This document shows, piece by piece, positions 1 through 6,030 of a stretch of 9,410 nt of DNA. The stretch's first letter is position 1; every line of letters begins with the position of its first letter. The stretch comes from an uncultured delta proteobacterium (GTDB taxonomy: Bacteria; Myxococcota_A; Polyangia; Polyangiales; Ga0077539). Where the stretch lies: assembly GCA_903860995.1 (NCBI GenBank), contig CAIOSS010000816.1, positions 1 to 9,410 on the forward strand. The letters are read 5' to 3'. Position numbers and translations under genes: made by a program. The notes under the pieces are model-generated. The model worked only from the letters and a program-made list of their open reading frames with translations. It was not told the origin of the DNA and did not search any database.

Positions 1-110
1 GCATCAAGGTCTTCGTCCGAGGGATGCAGAAGGTCGAAGTGGCCGCGGAGGTCCTGAGCGCGTACCGAGCCATGATCGCGGTGCCTACATCTCGCGACCC
101 TTCTGGCTAA
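1..110 (+). CDS. C-terminal end of an unidentified protein (partial)
   Basis: An open frame enters from the left edge (first whole codon at base 3) and ends at TAA 108-110, giving 35 residues that end in TSRDPSG. Most codons end in G or C, as expected for a real gene in this genome, and the stretch GMQKVEVAAEVLSAYRAM looks like an amphipathic helix. No family can be recognised from so short a tail. It converges on the porin gene, whose stop lies 58 bp further on. It could still be a chance open frame, because only 35 codons are visible. Confidence 0.45.
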   Translation, partial: IKVFVRGMQKVEVAAEVLSAYRAMIAVPTSRDPSG

Positions 111-133
111 TGCGTAGCCATTCATGGAGAGGG

Positions 134-163
134 GCGCGCGGCAGCGGGGGTGAGGTCGCGCGC
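134..163. terminator. GC hairpin between convergent genes, possible bidirectional terminator
   Basis: GCGCGCG at 134-140 is the reverse complement of CGCGCGC at 157-163, giving a 7-bp all-GC stem with a 16-base loop. It lies between the TAA at 108-110 and the porin stop at 169-171, where both genes should end transcription. There is no T-run on either side, so it is not a textbook intrinsic terminator. In DNA this GC-rich such pairing can arise by chance. Confidence 0.3.
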
Positions 164-168
164 GAGAG

Positions 169-1344
169 TCAGAACGTCGCGACGGCGCCGAGGTGGAAGG
201 CCCAGTCCTGGTCGGCGCCGCTGCGCATCCCCCACCAGGAGTAGTGCTCGGCCGAGGCCTTCAATCGATATCCGCGCTCGATGACGTACTGGGCGCCGAG
301 GGTCCAGCGCGAGACGCCCGCGTCGAAGTCGACGGCCGCGCCCGGAGCGACGTTGCCGCGGCGGCGCATCCCGTCCCAGCGCAGGATGACGTCGAGGTTG
401 CGAAGCACCGGCTGCTCGATCTCCACGTACCAGCCGTCGCGCACCTGGAAGACCCGCTCGGGCAGTGAGCCGTCGGCCAGGGGCTGCAGGGCGTACTCGA
501 AGCGATCCTGCTCGGCGGCGTACATGTCCGTCCGTCGGATGAGGTACTCCGCGCGCACGTTGGTGCGCCCGGCGCGCAGGAAGAGGTCGGCGCCGAGCAC
601 GGTGTAGGTCATGCGCGCGCGGGTGTCGTAGGCGCCCCAGATGGCCGATCCGCCGACGGTGAGGTCGACGCGGTCGGCGAGGCGGGCGGTGAGGCCCACG
701 CGGCCGCCCACCGAGGGCTCCGAGTTGTTGTCGATGTAGTAGGGCGCGGCCGAGCGCGACGCGATGAAGTCGACGTCGTAGGGGGTGTCGGTGTTGGCCC
801 GCAGCCCGGCGACGGCGTGGGCGGCGTAGTCGATCTGGAGGCGGCGGCCGAAGAAGTGCGAGCCCGAGAGCTCGATGCCGTTGTCGACGTAGGGGGACGG
901 GAGCACCGAGCGGCCGAACTCCATCATGCGGAGCATGCGGCCCATGTCGTAGGGGAGGGGCTTGTCGCTGAGGCGGTGGTTGCCCGGGTCGTGGCGCAGG
1001 CCGAACTCGCCGAAGGTGGGCGAGAAGCGCCCCGCGCGGATGTTGAACTCGTCGGCGAGGCGGAAGTCGACGTAGGCCATGCCGACCTCGAAGCCGTGGC
1101 AGCCGAAGCAGGCCTTCACGTTGGCCGAGGCGTGCGAGGAGATGTCGATGGCGAGCTTGAGGGACAGCTCTTCGGTGAAGCCGTCGAGGGTGTGGCTGGC
1201 GGGCCGTGGGTCGCTGCGCCCGAAGGGGGTGAAGAGGTAGTCGAGCTGGAGGGTTCCGGCGAGGTTGAGGTCGATGGACTGGGCCACGAAGGGGCTGAGC
1301 ACCCCGACGAGGCAGAGGAGAAGCATCCATGCCCGCGACTTCAT
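169..1344 (-). CDS. Outer-membrane beta-barrel (porin-like) protein with an internal CXXCH haem-c motif
   Basis: The protein has 391 residues. Residues 1-23 form a signal peptide (MKSR, hydrophobic MLLLCLVGVL, likely cleavage after AQS). The rest alternates polar and hydrophobic residues in beta-strand fashion (LNLAGTLQLDYLF, SLKLAIDIS, FNIRAGRF) and ends in GAVATF. A terminal Phe is the usual barrel-assembly signal of Gram-negative outer-membrane proteins. Residues 79-83 are CFGCH (bases 1096-1110), a haem-c attachment motif, and C79 and C82 are the only cysteines of the mature chain. The stretch GRFSPTFGEFG (about 106-116) recalls OprP/OprO-like porins. The ATG overlaps the stop of the cytochrome gene as ATGA, and a strong ribosome-binding site precedes it. 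Role inferred: a porin that may hold one haem and work with the lipoprotein cytochrome made just before it. Fused cytochrome-porins such as Cyc2 are a known analogue, but there the motif lies before the barrel. An alternative is a porin whose CXXC pair forms a disulfide. Confidence 0.85.
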   Translation of the reverse strand: MKSRAWMLLLCLVGVLSPFVAQSIDLNLAGTLQLDYLFTPFGRSDPRPASHTLDGFTEELSLKLAIDISSHASANVKACFGCHGFEVGMAYVDFRLADEFNIRAGRFSPTFGEFGLRHDPGNHRLSDKPLPYDMGRMLRMMEFGRSVLPSPYVDNGIELSGSHFFGRRLQIDYAAHAVAGLRANTDTPYDVDFIASRSAAPYYIDNNSEPSVGGRVGLTARLADRVDLTVGGSAIWGAYDTRARMTYTVLGADLFLRAGRTNVRAEYLIRRTDMYAAEQDRFEYALQPLADGSLPERVFQVRDGWYVEIEQPVLRNLDVILRWDGMRRRGNVAPGAAVDFDAGVSRWTLGAQYVIERGYRLKASAEHYSWWGMRSGADQDWAFHLGAVATF

Positions 1345-1670
1345 CGTGCACCTCCCGCGCCGCCGTCGGGCGCGCGCCTTGCGGCGGAGTACCAGGTCAG
1401 GAAACGGAGCAGCGCGGGCACGTCGTCGGGCGAGATGCCCGAGCCGGGCATGCGACGCATGCGGGAGACGTACTCGGCCCAGTGTTCATCGGCGGTGATG
1501 CGCGCGTTGAGGGGGCGGGAGAGCGAGTGGCAGCGCGAGCAGCGGCGGGCGAAGAGCTCGTAGTCGGCGTGCAGCGCCGGGGGGACCGTCGCCACGTCGA
1601 GGCCCTCGCCGCGCTGGTACGCCCCGCACCCTGCGAGGACGGCGATGACCAACCACACCGCCTGCCGCAT
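1341..1670 (-). CDS. Monoheme c-type cytochrome lipoprotein
   Basis: The protein has 109 residues. MRQAVWLVIAVLAGC is a lipoprotein signal with the lipobox LAGC, so C15 should be lipidated and the protein anchored in the envelope facing the periplasm or cell surface. Residues 44-48 are CSRCH (bases 1527-1541), the single covalent haem site. M74 in RRMPGSGIS is the likely sixth ligand, 26 residues after the haem histidine, which fits a short class I cytochrome c. M71 is the alternative. The only cysteines are C15 and the haem pair. The ATG at 1668-1670 is chosen because it places a complete lipoprotein signal at the N-terminus; the open frame upstream of it looks non-coding. No strong Shine-Dalgarno sequence is visible. 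The gene overlaps the downstream barrel gene by 4 bp, so the two are probably made together. Role inferred: electron carrier that exchanges electrons with the CXXCH barrel. The redox partner is unknown. Confidence 0.88.
   Translation of the reverse strand: MRQAVWLVIAVLAGCGAYQRGEGLDVATVPPALHADYELFARRCSRCHSLSRPLNARITADEHWAEYVSRMRRMPGSGISPDDVPALLRFLTWYSAARRAPDGGAGGAR
1349..1356 (-). promoter_or_regulatory. Ribosome-binding site of the barrel gene, inside the cytochrome gene
   Basis: The minus strand reads GGGAGGTG, and its GGAGG core ends 6 bases before the ATG at 1342-1344. It lies within the last Gly-Gly-Ala codons of the cytochrome gene. With the ATGA stop/start overlap it is the clearest translational-coupling signal in the window, and it fixes the start of the barrel protein. 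Confidence 0.75.
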
Positions 1671-1753
1671 CGTGGCGAGTGGGCCACAGCGCGGCGGGCC
1701 GAGGCAACGGGAATTTGCGGACGGGCTCGGTGGTGCCTTGGGCGCGATGGGGC
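1671..1753. other. 83-bp gap between the S9 peptidase and cytochrome genes
   Basis: No gene fits here. GTGGC at 1672-1676 and GCCAC at 1683-1687 form a 5-bp stem with a 6-base loop, directly upstream of the cytochrome ATG. This could affect translation start or be chance. I see no convincing -35/-10 pair on the minus strand, although the gap is long enough for an internal promoter driving the cytochrome/barrel pair. Confidence 0.4.
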
Positions 1754-3691
1754 TCAGCGCCCGAGCACCTCGTCGAAGAAGCGGGCGAGGGCGCCGTAGG
1801 CGGCGACGCGGTTCTCGCGGCGGAAGATGCCGTGGCCCTCGTTGTCGAAGCGGAGGTACTCCACGCGCTGGTTGCGCGCGCGCAGGGCGGCGACGATCTG
1901 CTCGGCCTCGGTGACGGGCACGCGCGGGTCGTTGGCGCCGTGGATGACGAAGAGCGGCGCGCGGATGCGGTCGACGCGGTGGATGGGAGAGATGCGGTCG
2001 AGGACGGCGCCATCGCGGGCGAGGGAGCCGTACTCGGCCTCGCGGAGGGCGCGGCGGTACGAGGCCGTGCGCTCGAGGAAGGTGCGGAAGTTGGCGATGC
2101 CGACGATGTCGCACCCCGCAGCCCAGAGCTCGGGGTCGAGCGTGAGCGCCGCGAGGACCATGTATCCGCCGTAGGATCCGCCGAGGACGGCGATGCGGTC
2201 GGGGTGCACGTCCGCGCGGGTGCGCAGCCAGCGGTTGACCATGGCGAGGTCGCGCACGCTGTCCTCGCGGCGCTCGACGTCGTCGAGGTGGGAGAAGCGC
2301 TGGCCGTAGCCGGTGGAGCCGCGGCCGTTGGGCGCGGCGACGACGTAGCCGTGACCCACGAGAAACTGGATCACCGGGTTGAAGTACGGATTGAACTGCG
2401 CCTCCGGGCCGCCGTGCACCCAGACGACGGTGGGGGCGCGCTCGCCGGGGCGCAGCCCCCGCGGGGTGTAGAGGAAGACGGGCACATCGAGCCCGTCGAA
2501 GCTGCGGACGTGCTCGAGGGAGGGCTCGACGAGGGTGGCCGGGTCGAGGCCCGCGTGGTCGCTGGCGGTGACGGCGGAGACGGCGCCGGAGGGCGTCGCG
2601 ACGCGGTAGACCTCGTCGGGCGAGGTGGCGCGGGAGAGGTCGACGACGAGGGCGCTGCCGTCGTGGGCGAAGGCGATGTGGGAGATGACGCCGGGCGGCA
2701 GCGCGGGGCGCGCGAGCTCGCGGGGGCGCTCCGGGTCGGCGGCGTCGTAGAGCCGGAGCTGGCTGTAGCCGTCGACGTTGAAGACGAGGGCGAGGGTGCT
2801 GCCGGAGAGCTCGACGAGCTCGATGTCGTGCTCGTCGGTGACGACGTAGGTGGGCGCGCCGACGAGGGGGGTGTCGGCGGAGAGCAGGGCGAGGTTCATG
2901 GCCTCGCGGCCGTGGTCGGAGAGCACGAACGCCCGGCGGCCGTCGCGGGTGAAGATCGGGTGTTGATATCGGACATCGCCCTCGTGGGCAGTGAGCAGGA
3001 GGGGCACCGGCGCAGCGACGGGTGCGGCCGCGGGCGCAGCGGCGAGGCTGACGACGAAGACGTCCTGGTCGAAGTTGGAGCGGTCGTGGGTGACGAGCAG
3101 GCGCTGCCCGTCGGGGGAGAAGCTGATGGCCTCGTGGTGGCCGCTGGCCTCCAAGACGCGGCGGGCGGCGCCGTCGTCGGTGGGTCGCACGTAGACGTCG
3201 AAGTCCCCGGCGGCGCGGCTGTTGGCGGCGTAGGCCACCTGGCGGCCGTCATCGGACAAGGCGCCGAAGAGGGTCTTCACGCGGGGTTCGGGGGTGAGCG
3301 ACACCATCGAAGCGCCATCGGGGAGCGAGCGGAAGAGCTGGGTGTTCTCGTCGCCGCCGGTGTCCCGTCCGAGGAAGAGGAAGCGCCCGTCGGGGGCATA
3401 CGCGACGAACTGCACGCGCTCGGTGGCGGTCACGAGCCGTCGCCACGCGGTCTCCGGGACGGGCGCGTCGCCGACGGTGACGGCGTAGGGCTGCGGGAGC
3501 CCCGCGCTGTCCGACAGGAAGGCCACCGTGCGCCCGTCGGGCGAGACCGACGGGGACGAGGCGCGGTGCACGTTGAGCAGCTGGTCGAGCGTAGGGCCCG
3601 AGCGGGGCTGCCATCGTACGGTGGTGGGGCGCGCGGGGCGGGCCGCGCAGGCGGCGAGGGCGACGAGGCACAGGGCGAGTGGGCGGCGCAT
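1754..3691 (-). CDS. S9 family (prolyl-oligopeptidase type) serine peptidase, predicted lipoprotein
   Basis: The protein has 645 residues, normal for S9 acylaminoacyl-peptidase/dipeptidyl-peptidase relatives. Residues 1-15 are a lipoprotein signal (ALCLVALAAC, lipobox LAAC, C15), so it should be membrane-anchored outside the cytoplasm. Residues about 30-390 form the beta-propeller gate, with repeated SPDGR-like blade motifs at 50-54 and 192-196 and related repeats elsewhere. Residues about 400-645 are the alpha/beta-hydrolase domain. The oxyanion loop is HGGP (426-429), the nucleophile is S506 in GGSYGG, and the acid and base are D588 (HGANDPR) and H620 (NEGHG). The whole triad is present, so it should cleave oligopeptides. 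An Ala/Pro-rich stretch at about 216-230 looks like a flexible insert between blades. The gene lies 46 bp after uvrD and 83 bp before the cytochrome, so it may share their transcript; nothing ties it functionally to either. The ATG at 3689-3691 has no clear ribosome-binding site. The exact substrate cannot be told. Confidence 0.93.
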   Translation of the reverse strand: MRRPLALCLVALAACAARPARPTTVRWQPRSGPTLDQLLNVHRASSPSVSPDGRTVAFLSDSAGLPQPYAVTVGDAPVPETAWRRLVTATERVQFVAYAPDGRFLFLGRDTGGDENTQLFRSLPDGASMVSLTPEPRVKTLFGALSDDGRQVAYAANSRAAGDFDVYVRPTDDGAARRVLEASGHHEAISFSPDGQRLLVTHDRSNFDQDVFVVSLAAAPAAAPVAAPVPLLLTAHEGDVRYQHPIFTRDGRRAFVLSDHGREAMNLALLSADTPLVGAPTYVVTDEHDIELVELSGSTLALVFNVDGYSQLRLYDAADPERPRELARPALPPGVISHIAFAHDGSALVVDLSRATSPDEVYRVATPSGAVSAVTASDHAGLDPATLVEPSLEHVRSFDGLDVPVFLYTPRGLRPGERAPTVVWVHGGPEAQFNPYFNPVIQFLVGHGYVVAAPNGRGSTGYGQRFSHLDDVERREDSVRDLAMVNRWLRTRADVHPDRIAVLGGSYGGYMVLAALTLDPELWAAGCDIVGIANFRTFLERTASYRRALREAEYGSLARDGAVLDRISPIHRVDRIRAPLFVIHGANDPRVPVTEAEQIVAALRARNQRVEYLRFDNEGHGIFRRENRVAAYGALARFFDEVLGR

Positions 3692-3737
3692 GGCGCGCTG
3701 GATATCACGGATCCGCGGCCATTCCTGCGTCGGCGGA
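3692..3737. other. 46-bp gap between uvrD and the S9 peptidase gene
   Basis: It contains three short perfect palindromes close together: GATATC (3701-3706), CGGATCCG (3708-3715) and CCGCGG (3713-3718). No Shine-Dalgarno sequence, promoter or terminator is convincing. The base-composition change described for uvrD starts here. Confidence 0.35.
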
Positions 3738-4664
3738 TCACCCCAGCGCTTGCAGGTACTCCGCGAGCAGGGTCTTCGTGGCCCCCAGGTTGGGGAAATA
3801 CACCTCGAGCTTGAGCTCGGCGCCGGTGAACACGGTCTTCACGGTGCCGGTGCCAAACTTCATGTGGCGCACCCGCATCCCGCGCTGCCATTCCCCCGCG
3901 GGGTTGTCGCGCACCAGCACCGGGCCGTCGTGGGAGGGCGCCTCGGGCTCTCTCGCCCTCGCGGGCACCGGGTCGCGCTCCACCCGATATCCACCACCGC
4001 CGCCGCCGCCGCCGTGGCCCCAGCCGCCACCGCTGTCGCGTGAGGGTGCGCTCCCCTCGCCGAAGTGCCTTCGCGGAACCTTCCCGGACAGCACCTCCTC
4101 GGGCATCTCCAGCAGGAAGCGCGACGGCGGATTGATCCGGGTCTGCCCGAAGATCTGCCGGAAGCGCGTGAACGACACCGTCAGGTGCTCCCTCGCTCGC
4201 GTGATGGCCACGTACGCCAGTCTTCTCTCTTCCTCCATCTCCTCCGGGTCCGACCCGAGTTCGGTTCCCTTGTAGGGAAACATCCCGTCCTCCATGGCGG
4301 CGATGTACACCGAGCGAAACTCAAGCCCCTTGGCGGAGTGCACGGTCATCAATGACACCTTCGGGGCGTCCTCCCCGGCGGGGGTCTCTTCGTTCAAGGT
4401 CACCCGTTCGAGGTATCCCGACAGGGTCGGCTCGTCGGCCTCCTCCGCGTACTCGTGCATCGAGCCCAGCAGCTCTTCGATGTTCTCGTGTCGGGTCTCG
4501 TTCTCGATGTCTTTATTGTCCTCCAGCATCCGGGCGTACCCGGTCTTCTGGAACACCAGCCTCCCCACCTCCGCCGGGCGCTCGAGCATCGCCGCGGCCT
4601 CGCGCCGGATCTCTCCCACCAACAGATAGAATCCCGTCAGGGCCTTTCGCCCCGCGCTGCCCAC
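3738..4664 (-). CDS. C-terminal fragment of the interrupted UvrD helicase
   Basis: This is 308 residues from a GTG codon to the true stop of the gene. The frame is already open and homologous before the GTG (RDLPDDV), which shows the GTG is not a natural start. It holds motifs V (VHSAKGLEF) and VI (AYVAITRARE), the poly-glycine linker and the Tudor-like tail. Alone it would have neither Walker A nor Walker B. Confidence 0.6.
   Translation of the reverse strand: MGSAGRKALTGFYLLVGEIRREAAAMLERPAEVGRLVFQKTGYARMLEDNKDIENETRHENIEELLGSMHEYAEEADEPTLSGYLERVTLNEETPAGEDAPKVSLMTVHSAKGLEFRSVYIAAMEDGMFPYKGTELGSDPEEMEEERRLAYVAITRAREHLTVSFTRFRQIFGQTRINPPSRFLLEMPEEVLSGKVPRRHFGEGSAPSRDSGGGWGHGGGGGGGGYRVERDPVPARAREPEAPSHDGPVLVRDNPAGEWQRGMRVRHMKFGTGTVKTVFTGAELKLEVYFPNLGATKTLLAEYLQALG
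3990..4013 (-). repeat. Triplet repeat coding for eight glycines in UvrD
   Basis: On the plus strand bases 3991-4014 read CCA CCA followed by six CCG units. In the gene's frame this gives eight consecutive Gly codons, flanked by GGGWGH and YR. It forms the flexible linker between the helicase core and the Tudor-like domain. Such runs can change length by slippage in whole codons, so the frame would survive. Confidence 0.8.
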
Positions 4665-5809
4665 GTCGTCGGGCAGGTCCCGGTGGCCAGCAGCTTCCAG
4701 ATCGACGTCTGCCGCGCGGTCGCGTGCGCCGTCACCCGGTCGAGGGTGGTCTTCCCGATCTTCCGGGCTGGTGTGTTCACCACCCTCAGCAGGCTCACGT
4801 CGTCGTTGGGATTGAGCACCATGCGCAGGTACGCGAGGATGTCCTTCACCTCGGCGCGCTCGTAGAAGCGCATCCCCCCATAGATCATGTAGGGGACGTT
4901 GGCCGCCCGCAGCGCGTCCTCCAGCGGGCGCGACTGCGCGTGGATGCGGTAGAACACCGCGATCTCCTTGGCCGGAACCCCCCGCGCCAGGGTCGACCTC
5001 ACGCCGTGGGCGATGTGCCTCGCCTCCTCGCGCTCGTCTTCGCAGGGCATGAGCTCGATGGGCGCGCCCTCCCCGTTGCGGGTGAACAGGGTCTTTCCCT
5101 CGCGCTGCTGGGCCTTGGAGATCACCGCGTTGGCGGCCCGCAGGATGCGCTGCGTGCTGCGGTAGTTCTGTTCGAGCTTCACCACCAGGGCGTCCGGGAA
5201 GTCTCGCTTGAAGTACTGGATGTTGCGCACGTCGGCGCCGCGCCAGCGGTAGATGGCCTGGTCGTCGTCGCCCACCACACAGAGGTTGCGCTGTTCATTG
5301 ACCATCGCGCGCAGCATTCGATACTGGCAGGCGTTGGTGTCCTGAAACTCGTCCACCAGGAGGTATTGAAACTGCTCCTGGAGTTCTTCGCGCACGCTGG
5401 CGTCTCGCTCGACGAGGCGGGTGAGCTTGGCGAGCAGGTCGCCGAAGTCCACGGCGCCGTTCTTCTCGAGGTGCTTCTCGTAGGCCTCCCAGGCGCGGGC
5501 GATCTGCTTGTCGTGGAGGGTGACGGCCTGGCGCATCAGGTCGTCGGGCTCGAGCACCTCCTGCTTGGCGCGGTCGATGGCGCCGAGCACGTTCCTCACC
5601 GGCAGGAACTTCTCATCGATCTTGAGCTCGTCGAAGACGCGGTTCATGACCGAGCGCTGGTCGCCGTCGTCGTAGATGGCGAAGTCCTGGCGCAGCCCGG
5701 CGCGCTCGTGGAAGCGCCGCAGGAGGCGGGCGCCGAGGGCGTGGAAGGTGGAGATCCACAGACCCCGGGCGCGCTCGTGGCCGACGATGCGGTGGAGCCG
5801 CTCGCGCAT
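4637..5809 (-). CDS. Middle fragment of the interrupted UvrD helicase
   Basis: This is 390 residues from an internal ATG (residue 71 of the full protein). It carries the DEFQDTN, GDDDQAIYRW and QNYRST motifs and then runs out of frame after KLLAT into a short meaningless tail (GTCPTTWAARGERP). It lacks Walker A, so it could not hydrolyse ATP. No good ribosome-binding site supports the ATG as a real start. A gene finder would be likely to call it as a separate helicase gene. Confidence 0.6.
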   Translation of the reverse strand: MRERLHRIVGHERARGLWISTFHALGARLLRRFHERAGLRQDFAIYDDGDQRSVMNRVFDELKIDEKFLPVRNVLGAIDRAKQEVLEPDDLMRQAVTLHDKQIARAWEAYEKHLEKNGAVDFGDLLAKLTRLVERDASVREELQEQFQYLLVDEFQDTNACQYRMLRAMVNEQRNLCVVGDDDQAIYRWRGADVRNIQYFKRDFPDALVVKLEQNYRSTQRILRAANAVISKAQQREGKTLFTRNGEGAPIELMPCEDEREEARHIAHGVRSTLARGVPAKEIAVFYRIHAQSRPLEDALRAANVPYMIYGGMRFYERAEVKDILAYLRMVLNPNDDVSLLRVVNTPARKIGKTTLDRVTAHATARQTSIWKLLATGTCPTTWAARGERP

Positions 5810-5851
5810 CTCCTGGGCGGCCTTGTTGGTGAAGGTGACGGCGAGGATGCG

Positions 5852-6019
5852 TCACGGGGGGACGTTCTTCTCGTCGAGGATGTGGGCGATGCGGAAGGTG
5901 ATGACCCGGGTCTTGCCCGAGCCCGCGCCGGCGAAGACCAGGAGCGGGCCGTCGGTGCGGAGGGCGGCTTCGAGCTGCGGGGGGTTGAGCTCGCGGGCGA
6001 GGGCGTCGCGGTCGATCAA
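5852..6019 (-). CDS. N-terminal fragment of the interrupted UvrD helicase (Walker A piece)
   Basis: The TTG start opens 55 residues ending in EKNVPP before TGA. It contains the Q-motif region (LNPPQLEAAL, about 11-20) and Walker A GAGSGKT (31-37) and nothing else of the helicase. On its own it would be only a short peptide. Confidence 0.55.
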   Translation of the reverse strand: MIDRDALARELNPPQLEAALRTDGPLLVFAGAGSGKTRVITFRIAHILDEKNVPP

Positions 6020-6026
6020 AGGGGTG

Positions 6027-6030
6027 TCCT
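6027..6030 (-). promoter_or_regulatory. Ribosome-binding site of uvrD overlapping the dinG stop codon
   Basis: The minus strand reads TAGGACACCCCTTTG. AGGA shares its first two bases with the dinG TAG stop (6029-6031) and lies 7 bases before the TTG. This decides the unusual TTG start and implies that dinG and uvrD are translated from one message. Confidence 0.65.

Larger units (their letters stand above)
3738..6019 (-). pseudogene. uvrD: UvrD/PcrA-type SF1 DNA helicase gene, interrupted by an in-frame TGA and a frameshift
   Basis: Read through both lesions, the gene encodes about 760 residues, full length for UvrD/PcrA. These 3'-5' helicases act in nucleotide-excision and mismatch repair and in clearing replication and transcription conflicts. 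The start is TTG at 6017-6019, the first start after the dinG stop, with AGGA 7 bases upstream. The motifs in order are Walker A GAGSGKT (31-37), VDEFQDTN (about 222-229), GDDDQAIYRWRG (about 250-261), QNYRST (about 284-289), VHSAKGLEF (about 560-568), ERRLAYVAITRARE (about 598-611), a Gly8 linker (about 670-677) and a C-terminal Tudor-like RNA-polymerase-binding domain (GMRVRHMKFGTGTV onward, about 714-760). Codon 56 is TGA (5852-5854) where relatives have Trp (PPWxILAVTFTNKAA). One base is missing near 4679-4684, after residue 446, so the frame moves there. As written, no active helicase can be made: the piece with Walker A ends at residue 55. Either the gene is freshly inactivated, or these are sequencing or assembly errors; intact motifs on both sides favour a very recent event or an error. 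Confidence 0.85.

Noticed and set aside
122..1351. A 409-codon minus-strand open frame overlapping the barrel gene in another frame
   Set aside because: Its protein is almost only Arg, Pro, Leu and His, the usual out-of-frame shadow of a GC-rich gene. The barrel frame has a signal peptide, strands and a terminal Phe.
1679..3814. A 711-codon plus-strand open frame opposite the S9 peptidase
   Set aside because: It has the same low-complexity antisense composition, while the peptidase on the other strand has a full catalytic triad and signal peptide.
4675..4690. Programmed -1 ribosomal frameshifting in uvrD
   Set aside because: The site lacks an X XXY YYZ slippery heptamer, and the needed re-pairing is poor at both candidate codons. 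A lost base in the C/G run explains it more simply.
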